Shown: positions 1-7,680, numbered from the stretch's first letter. The stretch is 13,635 bases of DNA from an uncultured Alphaproteobacteria bacterium (GCA_947629595.1 CANREI010000023.1:1-13635), one strand, 5' to 3'. Translations and numbers: made by a program. Notes: generated by a model from the sequence alone, not told the origin.

Positions 1-1079
1 TGTATGGGCATGGCGCAATGATGACCGACTCGCACGCAAATATGTTGTTGCGCCAACAAAAAAGCAATATCCGAGGGGTGAATTCCTTGAATCACAAACG
101 ACACAATGCCTTTTTTCAACGCGGGATCATTACCGATAAATTCAATGTTTTCAATTTCCTGCAATTGAGAAACCAACAGGCGCGTTAATTCTTTTTCTCT
201 TTGCTCAATTTGCGCCATACCGATTTGATTGACGTAATCAACGGCGACCGCCAATCCGACAGCCTGCACAAACGGCGGCGTACCGGCTTCAAACTTATTC
301 GGCAAATCGGCAAACGTTGTTTTTTCAATGCTGACTTCCCGAATCATATCGCCCCCGAACTGATAGGGTGACAAAGCGTTTAAAGCCGCTTCTTTACCGT
401 ATAAAACACCAACTCCCGTGGGGCCGTAAAGTTTATGTCCCGAAAAAGCGAAATAATCACAATCCAATGCGCTAACGTCAACCGCCTGATGCGCCACGCT
501 TTGTGCGCCGTCAACCAACACTTCGGCACCCGCCGCGTGCGCCTTTTTCGTTAAATCGCGTATATTATTTTCCACGCCCGACACGTTTGAAATATGCGTT
601 AAAGCAACCATTTTGGTGTGCGACGATAATTGTTTTTCAAAATCAGCCGTATCTGCTTTGCCGGACGGTAAAATTTGAAACGTTTTAAACGTGGCACCGC
701 TTTCAAGACACGCTTGTTGCCACGGCACGAAATTGGCATGATGCGCCGCAACGGAAACCAACACTTCATCGCCTTTTTTCAAGCGTTTGGCATAACCGCT
801 CGCCACCAGATTGATGCTTTCCGTTGCGCCTTTGGTAAAAATAACCTGCTTTACGGGCGCATGAATAAACGAAGCAATGCTTTCTCGGGCTTGTTCATAG
901 CGTTCCGTTGCCCGATTAGCCAGCGCACAGCTGCCCCGATGAACATTGGCATAAGAAGAAGCATACATTTGATAAAGCGTATCGAGCACACATTTGGGTT
1001 TTTGCGTTGAAGCCGCCGAATCCAAAAACACCGTGTTTTCATTTTGAAAAACGGGAAAATCTTTTTTATAATCGATCAT
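1..1079 (-). CDS. sufS: SufS cysteine desulfurase (3' end cut off by window)
   Basis: PLP-dependent enzyme that takes sulfur from L-cysteine, leaving alanine, and carries it as a persulfide for SUF Fe-S cluster assembly in the cytoplasm. The reading frame is open from an ATG at 1079 to the left edge, giving 359 residues of an expected 400 or so. Visible landmarks are an N-terminal FLDSAAST segment, AAHHANFVPW near residues 115-125, the PLP lysine in FSGHKLYGP (K216), the EAGTPP segment, and the persulfide cysteine in RVGHHCAMP (C355). The RxGHHCA form is that of group II (SufS-type) desulfurases, which normally work with SufE or SufU; neither is seen here. The start lies inside the end of sufD (14-base overlap), so it is the fifth gene of the operon and probably translationally coupled. 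No frameshift is seen. About 45 C-terminal residues are missing because of the window edge, not because of damage. Confidence 0.95.
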   Translation of the reverse strand, partial: MIDYKKDFPVFQNENTVFLDSAASTQKPKCVLDTLYQMYASSYANVHRGSCALANRATERYEQARESIASFIHAPVKQVIFTKGATESINLVASGYAKRLKKGDEVLVSVAAHHANFVPWQQACLESGATFKTFQILPSGKADTADFEKQLSSHTKMVALTHISNVSGVENNIRDLTKKAHAAGAEVLVDGAQSVAHQAVDVSALDCDYFAFSGHKLYGPTGVGVLYGKEAALNALSPYQFGGDMIREVSIEKTTFADLPNKFEAGTPPFVQAVGLAVAVDYVNQIGMAQIEQREKELTRLLVSQLQEIENIEFIGNDPALKKGIVSFVIQGIHPSDIAFLLAQQHICVRVGHHCAMPI

Positions 1080-1686
1080 GAAGCCACTCCCGAACAATAA
1101 AATGATAATCAGCGGGCAAAACATCTTGTAAAAAAGCCGTCAACAACAGTTGATACGCCGTTTTTTCATCAATGCCGCGCGATAAAAGATAAAACAGCTG
1201 ATTTTTATCAACGGGGCCGACGGCAGAACCGTGCGAACAAATCACGTCATCGGCGTAAATTTCCAGCTCGGGCGTTGCCTGCACCTGCGCCGTATCCGAC
1301 AACAAAACGGCCCGATGATTTTGCGTTCCCTCGCATTTTTGCGCATCGGGCAAAATGTGAATCGTTCCGGAAAAAGCACATTTTGCTTTATCGGCAGCAA
1401 CCCCTTTCACCGTTTGGGTCGATTTTGTTTTGCCCGCCGCATGCGTTACATCAAAAACCAGCGATTTTTGCGCGCTTTCGGCCCCGAAATAAACGCATTT
1501 TAAATCACACGAAGCCCCTTCTTCTTTTAACACGACTTTCAAAGCAATCGACTCGCCCGTTTGAATGAATAAACATTCAAAGCATTCATTTTTGTGCACT
1601 TCAACAACCGACGGCAGCGTTTTAAAATCCGCCGGTTCGTAAACGCCGTTTTTTTTGACCAGACAGATGTTATTTATATTCTTCAT
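1066..1686 (-). CDS. sufD: Short SufD-like Fe-S scaffold subunit
   Basis: Partner of SufB in the SufBC2D scaffold on which Fe-S clusters are built. The start chosen is the ATG at 1686 (206 residues), because an AAAAGGG ribosome-binding sequence lies just upstream. A longer frame reaching 1737 would overlap sufC by 68 bases and adds 17 unconvincing residues. The C-terminal part is clearly SufD: LEIYADDVICSHG, then AVGPVD, then LFYLLSRGI. C150 and H152 lie in the CSHG motif, the region which in E. coli SufD contains the histidine needed for cluster assembly at the SufB interface. The protein is about half the usual length of roughly 400-430 residues and lacks the N-terminal helical part. That part is not found elsewhere in the window, since sufC abuts directly upstream, so a recent frameshift is unlikely. 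The start overlaps the sufC stop by 17 bases and the end overlaps sufS. Confidence 0.85.
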   Translation of the reverse strand: MKNINNICLVKKNGVYEPADFKTLPSVVEVHKNECFECLFIQTGESIALKVVLKEEGASCDLKCVYFGAESAQKSLVFDVTHAAGKTKSTQTVKGVAADKAKCAFSGTIHILPDAQKCEGTQNHRAVLLSDTAQVQATPELEIYADDVICSHGSAVGPVDKNQLFYLLSRGIDEKTAYQLLLTAFLQDVLPADYHFIVREWLHDRL

Positions 1687-2413
1687 AACCCTTTTCTTCC
1701 ACCTGTAACGCCAATGAGCGATCACCCGATTTGACAATGCGCCCGTTTACCAAAATATGCACAAAATCAGGCTGAATATAATCCAACAACAAATGATGAT
1801 GTGTAATTAACAAAAACGAACGTGTGTTTGAGCGTAACACATTGATTCCGTCGGCAACCACTTTTAACGAATCAACGTCTAACCCCGAATCCATTTCATC
1901 CAAAATACAAAAATCAGGCTCCAAAAAGGCCATTTGGAACGTTTCCATTTTCTTTTTTTCACCGCCCGAAAATCCCACATTCACGGGCCGTTTTAACATT
2001 TCATCGGTTACTTTTAACGCCAAAGACCTGAGCTTTAACCGTTTCATATATTGAACGGCATCCAGCTCCTTTTCGCCCAGATATTTTCGTTTGGCATTTA
2101 ACGCCGTTTTTAAAAACAAAGCCGTACTCACCCCCGGCAATTCCGTCGGATGTTGAAATGCCAAAAACACGCCTTCATTGGCGCGCATATCCGGCGTCAT
2201 AGCCAGCAAATCTTTATCTTTAAACGTGATATCACCTTGGCTGACCCGATAAGCCGGATTTCCCGCAATCACGTTGGAAAGCGTGCTTTTACCGGCCCCG
2301 TTCGGTCCCATAACGGCATGAACCTCTCCGGCGTTGATTTTTAACGAAAGCCCTTTTAATATTTCTTTTTCGCCGATTCCGGCATATAAGTTTCGAATGT
2401 CTAAAAATGTCAT
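1670..2413 (-). CDS. sufC: SufC ABC-type ATPase of Fe-S assembly
   Basis: Soluble ABC ATPase that binds SufB and SufD and drives conformational change of the SufBC2D scaffold during cluster assembly. It has 247 residues, a normal length. In order: Walker A GPNGAGKST (36-44), Q-loop in AFQHPTELPGV (Q87), signature SGGEKKK (149-155), Walker B CILDEMDSGLD (169-179) and H-loop ITHHH (H205). The FQHP.E.PGV and GFSGGEKKKME segments are typical of SufC rather than of transporters. The start is the ATG at 2413, preceded by a GAGG ribosome-binding site seven bases away. An in-frame TTG at 2419 would sit too close to that site. The gene begins two bases after the stop of the MazG-like gene and ends overlapping sufD, so it is within the operon. 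Confidence 0.96.
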   Translation of the reverse strand: MTFLDIRNLYAGIGEKEILKGLSLKINAGEVHAVMGPNGAGKSTLSNVIAGNPAYRVSQGDITFKDKDLLAMTPDMRANEGVFLAFQHPTELPGVSTALFLKTALNAKRKYLGEKELDAVQYMKRLKLRSLALKVTDEMLKRPVNVGFSGGEKKKMETFQMAFLEPDFCILDEMDSGLDVDSLKVVADGINVLRSNTRSFLLITHHHLLLDYIQPDFVHILVNGRIVKSGDRSLALQVEEKGYEEYK

Positions 2414-2415
2414 AT

Positions 2416-2691
2416 TCAATCCTCTAACCTTTTCATCACTTTTTGCAATTTTATCGGTATGCGCTCCTGAACAGCCTGCTCGATTTGATAAATATGTTTC
2501 ATTTGCGCCAACATAATTTCAACATCTGCCGTTTCATCAATCACGGCATCTAAATTATTTTGATTGCGATTGATGTTTTTAATCAATTCTTTTTGCAATT
2601 CGCTCATTTCCTCCAACAAGGTTAAAATCTGTGCGGATTTTCCCCATTTTTGAACGGCTTTTTCCATAATTTCCTTTGAAACGGCGCCCAT
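2416..2691 (-). CDS. MazG-like nucleotide pyrophosphohydrolase inside the suf operon
   Basis: Small (91-residue) all-alpha protein with the MazG-superfamily metal-binding pattern: EEMSE (E27, E28, E31), then ETAD (E53, D56), i.e. EExxE-x21-ExxD. A KWG.SAQI segment before it and a VEIMLAQMK helix after it also resemble stand-alone MazG-like proteins found in phages and Firmicutes. Family members hydrolyse nucleoside triphosphates, releasing pyrophosphate; the substrate here cannot be told from sequence. The ATG at 2691 overlaps the sufB stop by one base (TAATG) and has GGAAGGGAG upstream. An internal ATG at 2667 with AAAGGA before it is an alternative start giving 83 residues, closer to the family's usual N-terminus. 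It lies between sufB and sufC, a place where I know of no standard SUF component, and is probably co-translated with both. Confidence 0.8.
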   Translation of the reverse strand: MGAVSKEIMEKAVQKWGKSAQILTLLEEMSELQKELIKNINRNQNNLDAVIDETADVEIMLAQMKHIYQIEQAVQERIPIKLQKVMKRLED

Positions 2692-4145
2692 TATCCGATA
2701 CTCCCTTCCAGTTGAATGCCGATCAGACGTTGCGCTTCAATGGCAAACTCCATCGGCAGTTTTTGCATCACTTCCCGACAAAAACCGTTCACAATCAGCC
2801 CGATGGCTTCTTCCGTCGACAACCCGCGCGATTGTGCATAAAACAATTGCTCCTCCGATATTTTACTCGTGGTGGCTTCGTGTTCGATAACGGCCGTTTG
2901 ATTGGCACTTTTCATCACGGGAATGGTGTGCGCCCCGCACTTGTCACCGATTAACAAACTGTCGCATTTTGAAACGTTACGGGCATTTTGTGCCGTCGGT
3001 GCCATTTGGACCAACCCGCGATAGGTATTATCGGAACGGCCGGCGGAAATGCCTTTGGAAATAATGGTCGAAGAGGTATTTTTGCCTAAATGAATCATTT
3101 TTGTTCCCGTGTCGGCCTGCTGATAATTGTTAGTCAGGGCAACCGAATAAAATTCACCGACCGACTCGTCACCTTTTAAAATACAGGACGGATATTTCCA
3201 CGTGATGGCGGAACCCGTTTCAACCTGCGTCCACGACAGTTTGGCTTTACGATAACAAAGCCCGCGCTTGGTCACGAAATTATAAATACCGCCCTTGCCT
3301 TCTTTATCGCCCGGATACCAGTTTTGCACCGTGGAATATTTCACAAACGCCTTTTCATGCACAATAATTTCAACAATGGCGGCATGCAATTGATTTTCAT
3401 CGCGTTGCGGCGCCGTACACCCTTCCAGATAACTGACGGACGATTCGTCATCGGCAATGATGAGCGTTCGCTCAAACTGCCCCGTATTTTGGGTATTGAT
3501 TCGAAAATAACTCGACAATTCCATCGGACACGTTACGCCTTTGGGAATGTAAACAAACGACCCGTCCGAAAAAACGGCACTGTTTAACGCCGCGAAAAAA
3601 TTATCGGTATACGGCACAACACTGCCCAAATATTTTTGCACCAATTCGGGATAATCCCGCACGGCTTCGGAAACGGAGCAAAACAAAATGCCTTTTTCTT
3701 TTAAAGCGGCTTTATAAGTTGTGGCAACGGAAACACTGTCAAAAATGGCATCAACCGCCACACCGGAAAGAATTTTCTGCTCTTTTAAAGGAATACCGAG
3801 CTTTTCATAGGTTTTTAACAACGCCGGATCGACCTCATCCAAACTTTTCGGCGCTTTTTTTGTTTTGGGCGCGGCATAATAATGCAAATTTTGATAATCA
3901 ATCGGCGTATACGTTAATTTTCCCCAATGCGGCTCGGACAATGTGAGCCAATGGCGATAAGCCTTTAACCGAAAGTTCAAAAGCCATTCGGGCTCATGTT
4001 TTTGTGCCGATATATATCGAATCACCTCTTCCGACAAGCCTTTCGGCGCCACATCGGACTCAATATTCGTTTCAAACCCGTATTTATAAGGTTCCGTCAC
4101 AAATCGGGCTATCTGATTATTTTCCTGTTTCATTTTCTCACTCAT
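2691..4145 (-). CDS. sufB: SufB Fe-S cluster scaffold subunit
   Basis: Scaffold subunit of SufBC2D that receives persulfide sulfur and holds the nascent Fe-S cluster in the cytoplasm. It has 484 residues from the chosen start, a normal length. Conserved blocks include EPYKYGFETNIESD near the N-terminus, SEEVIRYISAQKHEPEW, PKGVTCPMELSSYFRIN, YLEGCTAP, and near the C-terminus DSLLIGDKCGAHT. The cysteine there (C403) matches the essential C405 of E. coli SufB. The frame extends upstream to an ATG at 4193, but those 16 residues are unlike SufB and contain the probable promoter. The plausible starts are the ATGs at 4145 and 4133; the latter has a weak GAGTGAG ahead of it. First gene of the operon; its stop overlaps the MazG-like start. 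Confidence 0.95.
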   Translation of the reverse strand: MSEKMKQENNQIARFVTEPYKYGFETNIESDVAPKGLSEEVIRYISAQKHEPEWLLNFRLKAYRHWLTLSEPHWGKLTYTPIDYQNLHYYAAPKTKKAPKSLDEVDPALLKTYEKLGIPLKEQKILSGVAVDAIFDSVSVATTYKAALKEKGILFCSVSEAVRDYPELVQKYLGSVVPYTDNFFAALNSAVFSDGSFVYIPKGVTCPMELSSYFRINTQNTGQFERTLIIADDESSVSYLEGCTAPQRDENQLHAAIVEIIVHEKAFVKYSTVQNWYPGDKEGKGGIYNFVTKRGLCYRKAKLSWTQVETGSAITWKYPSCILKGDESVGEFYSVALTNNYQQADTGTKMIHLGKNTSSTIISKGISAGRSDNTYRGLVQMAPTAQNARNVSKCDSLLIGDKCGAHTIPVMKSANQTAVIEHEATTSKISEEQLFYAQSRGLSTEEAIGLIVNGFCREVMQKLPMEFAIEAQRLIGIQLEGSIG

Positions 4146-4154
4146 TTTTTGGAA

Positions 4155-4183
4155 AGAATGCACTTTTTTTGAAAAAAAGTCAA
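4155..4183 (-). promoter_or_regulatory. Probable sigma70 promoter of the suf operon
   Basis: Read on the minus strand, TTGACT (4183-4178) and CATTCT (4160-4155) are separated by exactly 17 bases. The -35 is preceded by C, giving the CTTGAC common in alphaproteobacterial promoters. The -10 is weak (3 of 6 to consensus). Transcription would begin near 4148, only a few bases before the ATG at 4145, so the messenger would be almost leaderless or use the ATG at 4133. Confidence 0.5.
4162..4180. promoter_or_regulatory. Perfect 9-bp inverted repeat over the sufB promoter, possible operator
   Basis: The arms ACTTTTTTT (4162-4170) and AAAAAAAGT (4172-4180) are perfectly complementary around a single G at 4171. 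The palindrome fills the spacer and touches the -35 hexamer of the predicted sufB promoter, where a bound repressor would block RNA polymerase. It does not match any iron or Fe-S regulator site I can name with confidence. Being mostly homopolymer runs in AT-rich DNA, it could be chance. Confidence 0.35.
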
Positions 4184-4201
4184 GAAAAAGCATTTTTTTA
4201 C

Positions 4202-4230
4202 TTGTAATCTGATTAAAAAACGGTTAATCT
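4202..4230 (+). promoter_or_regulatory. Weak candidate promoter for the PAS-GGDEF gene
   Basis: TTGTAA (4202-4207) and TAATCT (4225-4230) are 17 bases apart, 4 of 6 and 3 of 6 matches to sigma70 consensus. They lie 31 bases before the ATG at 4262, with an AAGGAG site at 4244-4249 between. The region is AT-rich, so chance matches are likely. Confidence 0.25.
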
Positions 4231-4261
4231 GTTTTCATCTGTCAAGGAGAAAAAATATTTT

Positions 4262-5320
4262 ATGCCTGAAAATGCGGATTATTTGTCTTTATTGCACACA
4301 ATATTTTTTACGACAACAATTTTGTTTATGATTCTTTCATTTGCATTGGTTCGTCGAATCGCCCGATTGCGGGCTAAAATAGATTATTTCCGCACACAAA
4401 TCAACGAACAAACCAAAGCCCTTTCCAAAAAAGAAAATCCGTTAAAATATTTAAAACCCTATGAATCCGAATCGTCAAAAAGCATTATCGTTTCGGTTGA
4501 TTCGCATCACAAAATGACTTACGTCAACGACTATGCCGAAGAATTTTTCGGCTTTACGCGCGCCGAGATGATCGGGAAAAACGTGTTTCAAACCATTTAT
4601 GCCGGCGAAAACGAATCCGATACAAGCGAACATAAAAACATTATCGATCAAATTTTAACCTATCCGCGCATGTATTTGGAAAATGAAAGCGAAGCCACCA
4701 AAAAAAGCGGGGAAAAAGTTTGGATTTCGTGGACGAATCGCATTATTTACGATGAAGATAACAAACCCAAAGAAATTCGCTCGGTCGGCTTTGATATTAC
4801 CAAGCGCAAACAATTGGAACAACAGCTTTGTTCGCTTTCATCATACGATTCGGTAACGCAGGTTTATAATCGCGAATCGTTTTTGCAGGCCGGTATTAAA
4901 GAATTAAAACGGGCGGAAAGATACAATCGGCAAATGAGCTTGATTATTATGCGATTCGATTTTTTCCACACCGTTCAATCCGATCAGGAATTCAGTGACG
5001 AAATTTTAAAAGATACTATTGACATTTGCGAAAAATCCATTCGCGAATCCGATATTATCGGACGGTTAAACGATATTGAATTCGGCATTATTTTACCCGA
5101 AACGCCCATTGAAAACGCTCTGTTTTTTGCCGAACAACTCAAACGAAAAATTCAAGAACGCAACTTGAATAATAAAGACTTTTTTATCAATGCCTCGTTC
5201 GGCGTTGCCGAAAAAACGAAAAATGCAACCATCGATACCCTGTTAACCAAAGCTTTTACGGCTTTAAAAGCCAATGAAAAATCATCTGCGCAACAAAAAC
5301 GCAAAGGAGTCAGAAAATGA
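4262..5320 (+). CDS. Membrane-anchored PAS protein with degenerate GGDEF domain
   Basis: 352 residues: one N-terminal membrane segment (about 12-30) followed by arginines, a short linker or coiled segment (31-72), a PAS domain (about 73-180, with YVNDYAEEFFGFTRAEMIGKNVF and a C-terminal SVGFDITKRKQLE typical of a PAC end), then a GGDEF-family domain (190-338). The signature GGDEF/GGEEF is replaced by NDIEF (270-274), and the first metal-binding aspartate of the usual D-x-D motif is R231 (MRFD). Diguanylate cyclase activity is therefore unlikely. The RxxD of the c-di-GMP inhibitory site is kept (R261, D264, five residues before the signature), so the domain might bind c-di-GMP as a receptor. 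An AAGGAG sits 12 bases before the ATG, a long spacing. The stop overlaps the next gene's start (ATGA). The signal sensed by PAS is not evident. Confidence 0.85.
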   Translation: MPENADYLSLLHTIFFTTTILFMILSFALVRRIARLRAKIDYFRTQINEQTKALSKKENPLKYLKPYESESSKSIIVSVDSHHKMTYVNDYAEEFFGFTRAEMIGKNVFQTIYAGENESDTSEHKNIIDQILTYPRMYLENESEATKKSGEKVWISWTNRIIYDEDNKPKEIRSVGFDITKRKQLEQQLCSLSSYDSVTQVYNRESFLQAGIKELKRAERYNRQMSLIIMRFDFFHTVQSDQEFSDEILKDTIDICEKSIRESDIIGRLNDIEFGIILPETPIENALFFAEQLKRKIQERNLNNKDFFINASFGVAEKTKNATIDTLLTKAFTALKANEKSSAQQKRKGVRK

Positions 5321-6207
5321 AAGAATTGATTTTGAAAAACACCAAAGTTCAATTGGGAATTTTGCCGGAGCTCGGAGCGGCACTTTCTTTTTTGAAATAC
5401 ACGCAAAACAATACCGTTCGAGATATTTTGCGTCCCTATGAAGCCGGCGGAAAAGCTGATGCCAACAATGCCTCTCTTTTTCCGATGATTCCGTTTTGCG
5501 GACGCATTCGCGGCGGCAGTTTTGTTTATTTCGGCATTACCCGAAAAATGGCAAAAAATCATAACGGCATTGTTGATCCGATTCACGGTGACGGATGGAA
5601 ATCGGTTTGGCACGTGCAATCCCAACAAGAAGATCAGGTTATTTTAACGCTGGAACACAACAAAGACACCGGCGGATTTCCTTTTTCCTACAAGGCCGAA
5701 TTAACTTACACTTTAAAGAAAACACGTTTGGAAATTGAAATGAAAATCACCAATCCCGGGCCGTTGCCCATGCCGTGCGGGATGGGAATTCATCCGTTTT
5801 TCGTGAAAACAAAAGAAGTTGAGCTTGATTTTGTCACGCAAATGGTATGGAGTAACGAATCCGATCCGATTTTCGATAAACCTTATGAAACACCGTCCAC
5901 GTGGCAGTTTCAAGGGGGCAGACCGCTTAAAAATGCCGTTTTCGACACGTGTTTTGACGGGTTTGACGGCAAGGCTTCCATTTTATATCCCGATACGGGC
6001 ATAACCGTGAACATTGAAGCCGATAATCAATTCAAACACGTTGTTTTATATGCCCCGCGCGGGAAAAACTTTTTCTGTTTGGAACCGGTTTCCAATGCCG
6101 TTAATGCCTTTAATCTGGCAGCTAACGGCACCATCGGCACCGGTATGAAAAGTATTGGTCCCGAACAAAGTATGAGCGGCAAAATTGCCCTTGAAATTCA
6201 CGGGTAA
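5317..6207 (+). CDS. Aldose 1-epimerase (galactose mutarotase)-like protein
   Basis: 296-residue protein of the GalM/LacX-like mutarotase superfamily, cytoplasmic, with no signal peptide. These enzymes interconvert alpha and beta anomers of hexoses. Matching motifs, in order: FPMIPFCGRIRGGSF (R63, equivalent of the NRI arginine), HGDGW (H90), GMGIHPFF (H159, the catalytic histidine block) and FFCLEPVSN (E256, the catalytic glutamate position). The residues for catalysis thus look intact, but the exact sugar cannot be read from sequence; hexose-6-phosphate mutarotases are related. The ATG overlaps the TGA of the PAS-GGDEF gene by four bases and has AAAGGAG eight bases upstream, so the two are translationally coupled. 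Pyruvate kinase follows 39 bases downstream, consistent with a carbohydrate-metabolism role. Confidence 0.85.
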   Translation: MKELILKNTKVQLGILPELGAALSFLKYTQNNTVRDILRPYEAGGKADANNASLFPMIPFCGRIRGGSFVYFGITRKMAKNHNGIVDPIHGDGWKSVWHVQSQQEDQVILTLEHNKDTGGFPFSYKAELTYTLKKTRLEIEMKITNPGPLPMPCGMGIHPFFVKTKEVELDFVTQMVWSNESDPIFDKPYETPSTWQFQGGRPLKNAVFDTCFDGFDGKASILYPDTGITVNIEADNQFKHVVLYAPRGKNFFCLEPVSNAVNAFNLAANGTIGTGMKSIGPEQSMSGKIALEIHG

Positions 6208-6246
6208 ATTATTTATCTGTTCTCTGTTTTTTGCAAAGGAGTCAAA

Positions 6247-7662
6247 ATGGACAGACCTTTAACCAAAATTGTGGCCACACTCGGGCCTTCTTCTTCCGGT
6301 AAAGAAAACATTCGGGCTTTGGCAGCTGCCGGCGTGAGTGTTTTTCGGCTTAATTTCAGTCACGGCACGCATGAAACGCATCAGGAAAACTTAACCTTTA
6401 TTCGCGAAATTGCCAAAGAAAATCACACGCATTACAGCATTTTGGCCGATATGCAAGGGCCGAAATTGCGCGTGGGCGTGTTTCAAAACAAATCCGTCAC
6501 GCTTGTAAACGGGCAATCGTTTCGCATGGATATGTCAGATACGGCGGGCGATGAAACACGCGTGTCCTTAATGCATCCGGAAATTTATGCCGTTTTGAAA
6601 GAAGGTATGATTTTACTTTTAAATGACGGACAAATTCAACTTTCCGTTAAAGATTTCGGGAAAGACTATGTGAATACAACCGTTTTGGTCGGCGGGGTGT
6701 TATCCGATCACAAGGGCGTGAACGTGCCCGATGTTGTTTTGCCGATTAACGCCTTAACATCCAAAGATATTGTTGATTTAAATTTCGCATTGGAAATGGG
6801 AGCCGATTGGATTTGTCTTTCTTTCGTGCAACAACCCGATGATGTTCGTTTGGCGCGCAAAATCGTTCAGGAGAAAGCCGGTATTATTGTAAAAATTGAA
6901 AAACCGGCGGCTTTAAAGCATATTGATGAAATTATCGGTTTATGTGACGGCATTATGGTGGCACGCGGTGATTTGGGTGTGGAATGTCCGCTGGAATCCG
7001 TGCCGGGAATTCAACGTCAGCTGGTTGAAAAATGTCGTTTGCAGGGAAAGCCCGTTATTGTGGCAACACAAATGTTGGAAAGTATGATTCAGGCTCCCGT
7101 TCCGACGCGCGCCGAGGTGTCCGATGTGGCAACTGCCGTTTTCGAAGGAGCCGATGCCGTTATGTTGTCTGCCGAAACGGCGGCAGGAAAATACCCCGTG
7201 CAAGCCGTTCAAATGATGCGGCGGATTATTATGACCGTGCAAAAAGATCCGATTTATCGGCATGCCATGGAATCGTTTTCCATGCCGCCGGATAAAACCA
7301 TTGCCAGCGCCATTACGTCTTCCATGAAACAGATAGTAAAAGTTTTGGAAAAACCGGCATTGATTGTCACTTATTCCGTTTCGGGCAAAACAACCATGCG
7401 GGCGGCTCGAGAACGCGTATTGGTTCCCATTCTCAATTTAACCGTTGATGAAAAAACAGCTGACAAACTGGCTTTAATCTGGGGTGTTTGTTCCGTTTTG
7501 ACAAAGCAATTGCAAGATATGACGCAAGTCACACCGATTGCCATTCAGGAAGCTGTTCAATCAGGCTTGGCCAAAACAAACGATGAATTGATTATAACGG
7601 CCGGTATTCCTTTTGCCAAACAGGGAAACACCAACATTTTACATGTGACAAAAGTTGAATAA
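6247..7662 (+). CDS. pyk: Pyruvate kinase
   Basis: Last step of glycolysis: phosphoenolpyruvate plus ADP gives pyruvate plus ATP, in the cytoplasm. 471 residues, full length. Seen in order: TKIVATLGPSS (6-16), VFRLNFSHG (32-40), ADMQGPKLRVG opening the B domain (67-77), SFVQQPDD, the active-site IVKIEKP with catalytic lysine K216 and metal-binding E218, MVARGDLGVE (237-246), ATQMLESMI and PTRAEVSDVATAVFEGADAVMLSAETA (287-312), then a complete C-terminal regulatory domain (about 350-471). The start has AAAGGAG five bases upstream. It is separated from the mutarotase gene by 39 bases without a clear promoter, so it is probably co-transcribed with it, and it ends at a strong terminator. Confidence 0.97.
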   Translation: MDRPLTKIVATLGPSSSGKENIRALAAAGVSVFRLNFSHGTHETHQENLTFIREIAKENHTHYSILADMQGPKLRVGVFQNKSVTLVNGQSFRMDMSDTAGDETRVSLMHPEIYAVLKEGMILLLNDGQIQLSVKDFGKDYVNTTVLVGGVLSDHKGVNVPDVVLPINALTSKDIVDLNFALEMGADWICLSFVQQPDDVRLARKIVQEKAGIIVKIEKPAALKHIDEIIGLCDGIMVARGDLGVECPLESVPGIQRQLVEKCRLQGKPVIVATQMLESMIQAPVPTRAEVSDVATAVFEGADAVMLSAETAAGKYPVQAVQMMRRIIMTVQKDPIYRHAMESFSMPPDKTIASAITSSMKQIVKVLEKPALIVTYSVSGKTTMRAARERVLVPILNLTVDEKTADKLALIWGVCSVLTKQLQDMTQVTPIAIQEAVQSGLAKTNDELIITAGIPFAKQGNTNILHVTKVE

Positions 7663-7680
7663 AGCGTCGTTTCATCAGCA

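Noticed and set aside
675..1010. 111-codon plus-strand open frame near the left edge
   Set aside because: Antisense to sufS, whose minus-strand frame is unbroken and carries all the active-site motifs.
1687..1737. Earlier start for sufD at 1737
   Set aside because: It would overlap sufC by 68 bases; the ATG at 1686 has a good AAAAGGG site and the extra residues look like out-of-frame sufC sequence.
4146..4193. N-terminal extension of SufB from an ATG at 4193
   Set aside because: The extra 16 residues resemble no SufB N-terminus, have no ribosome-binding site, and coincide with the predicted promoter and palindrome.
5152..5628. 158-codon minus-strand open frame
   Set aside because: Antisense to the end of the PAS-GGDEF gene and the start of the mutarotase gene, both of which have clear family motifs; no ribosome-binding site or recognisable motif.
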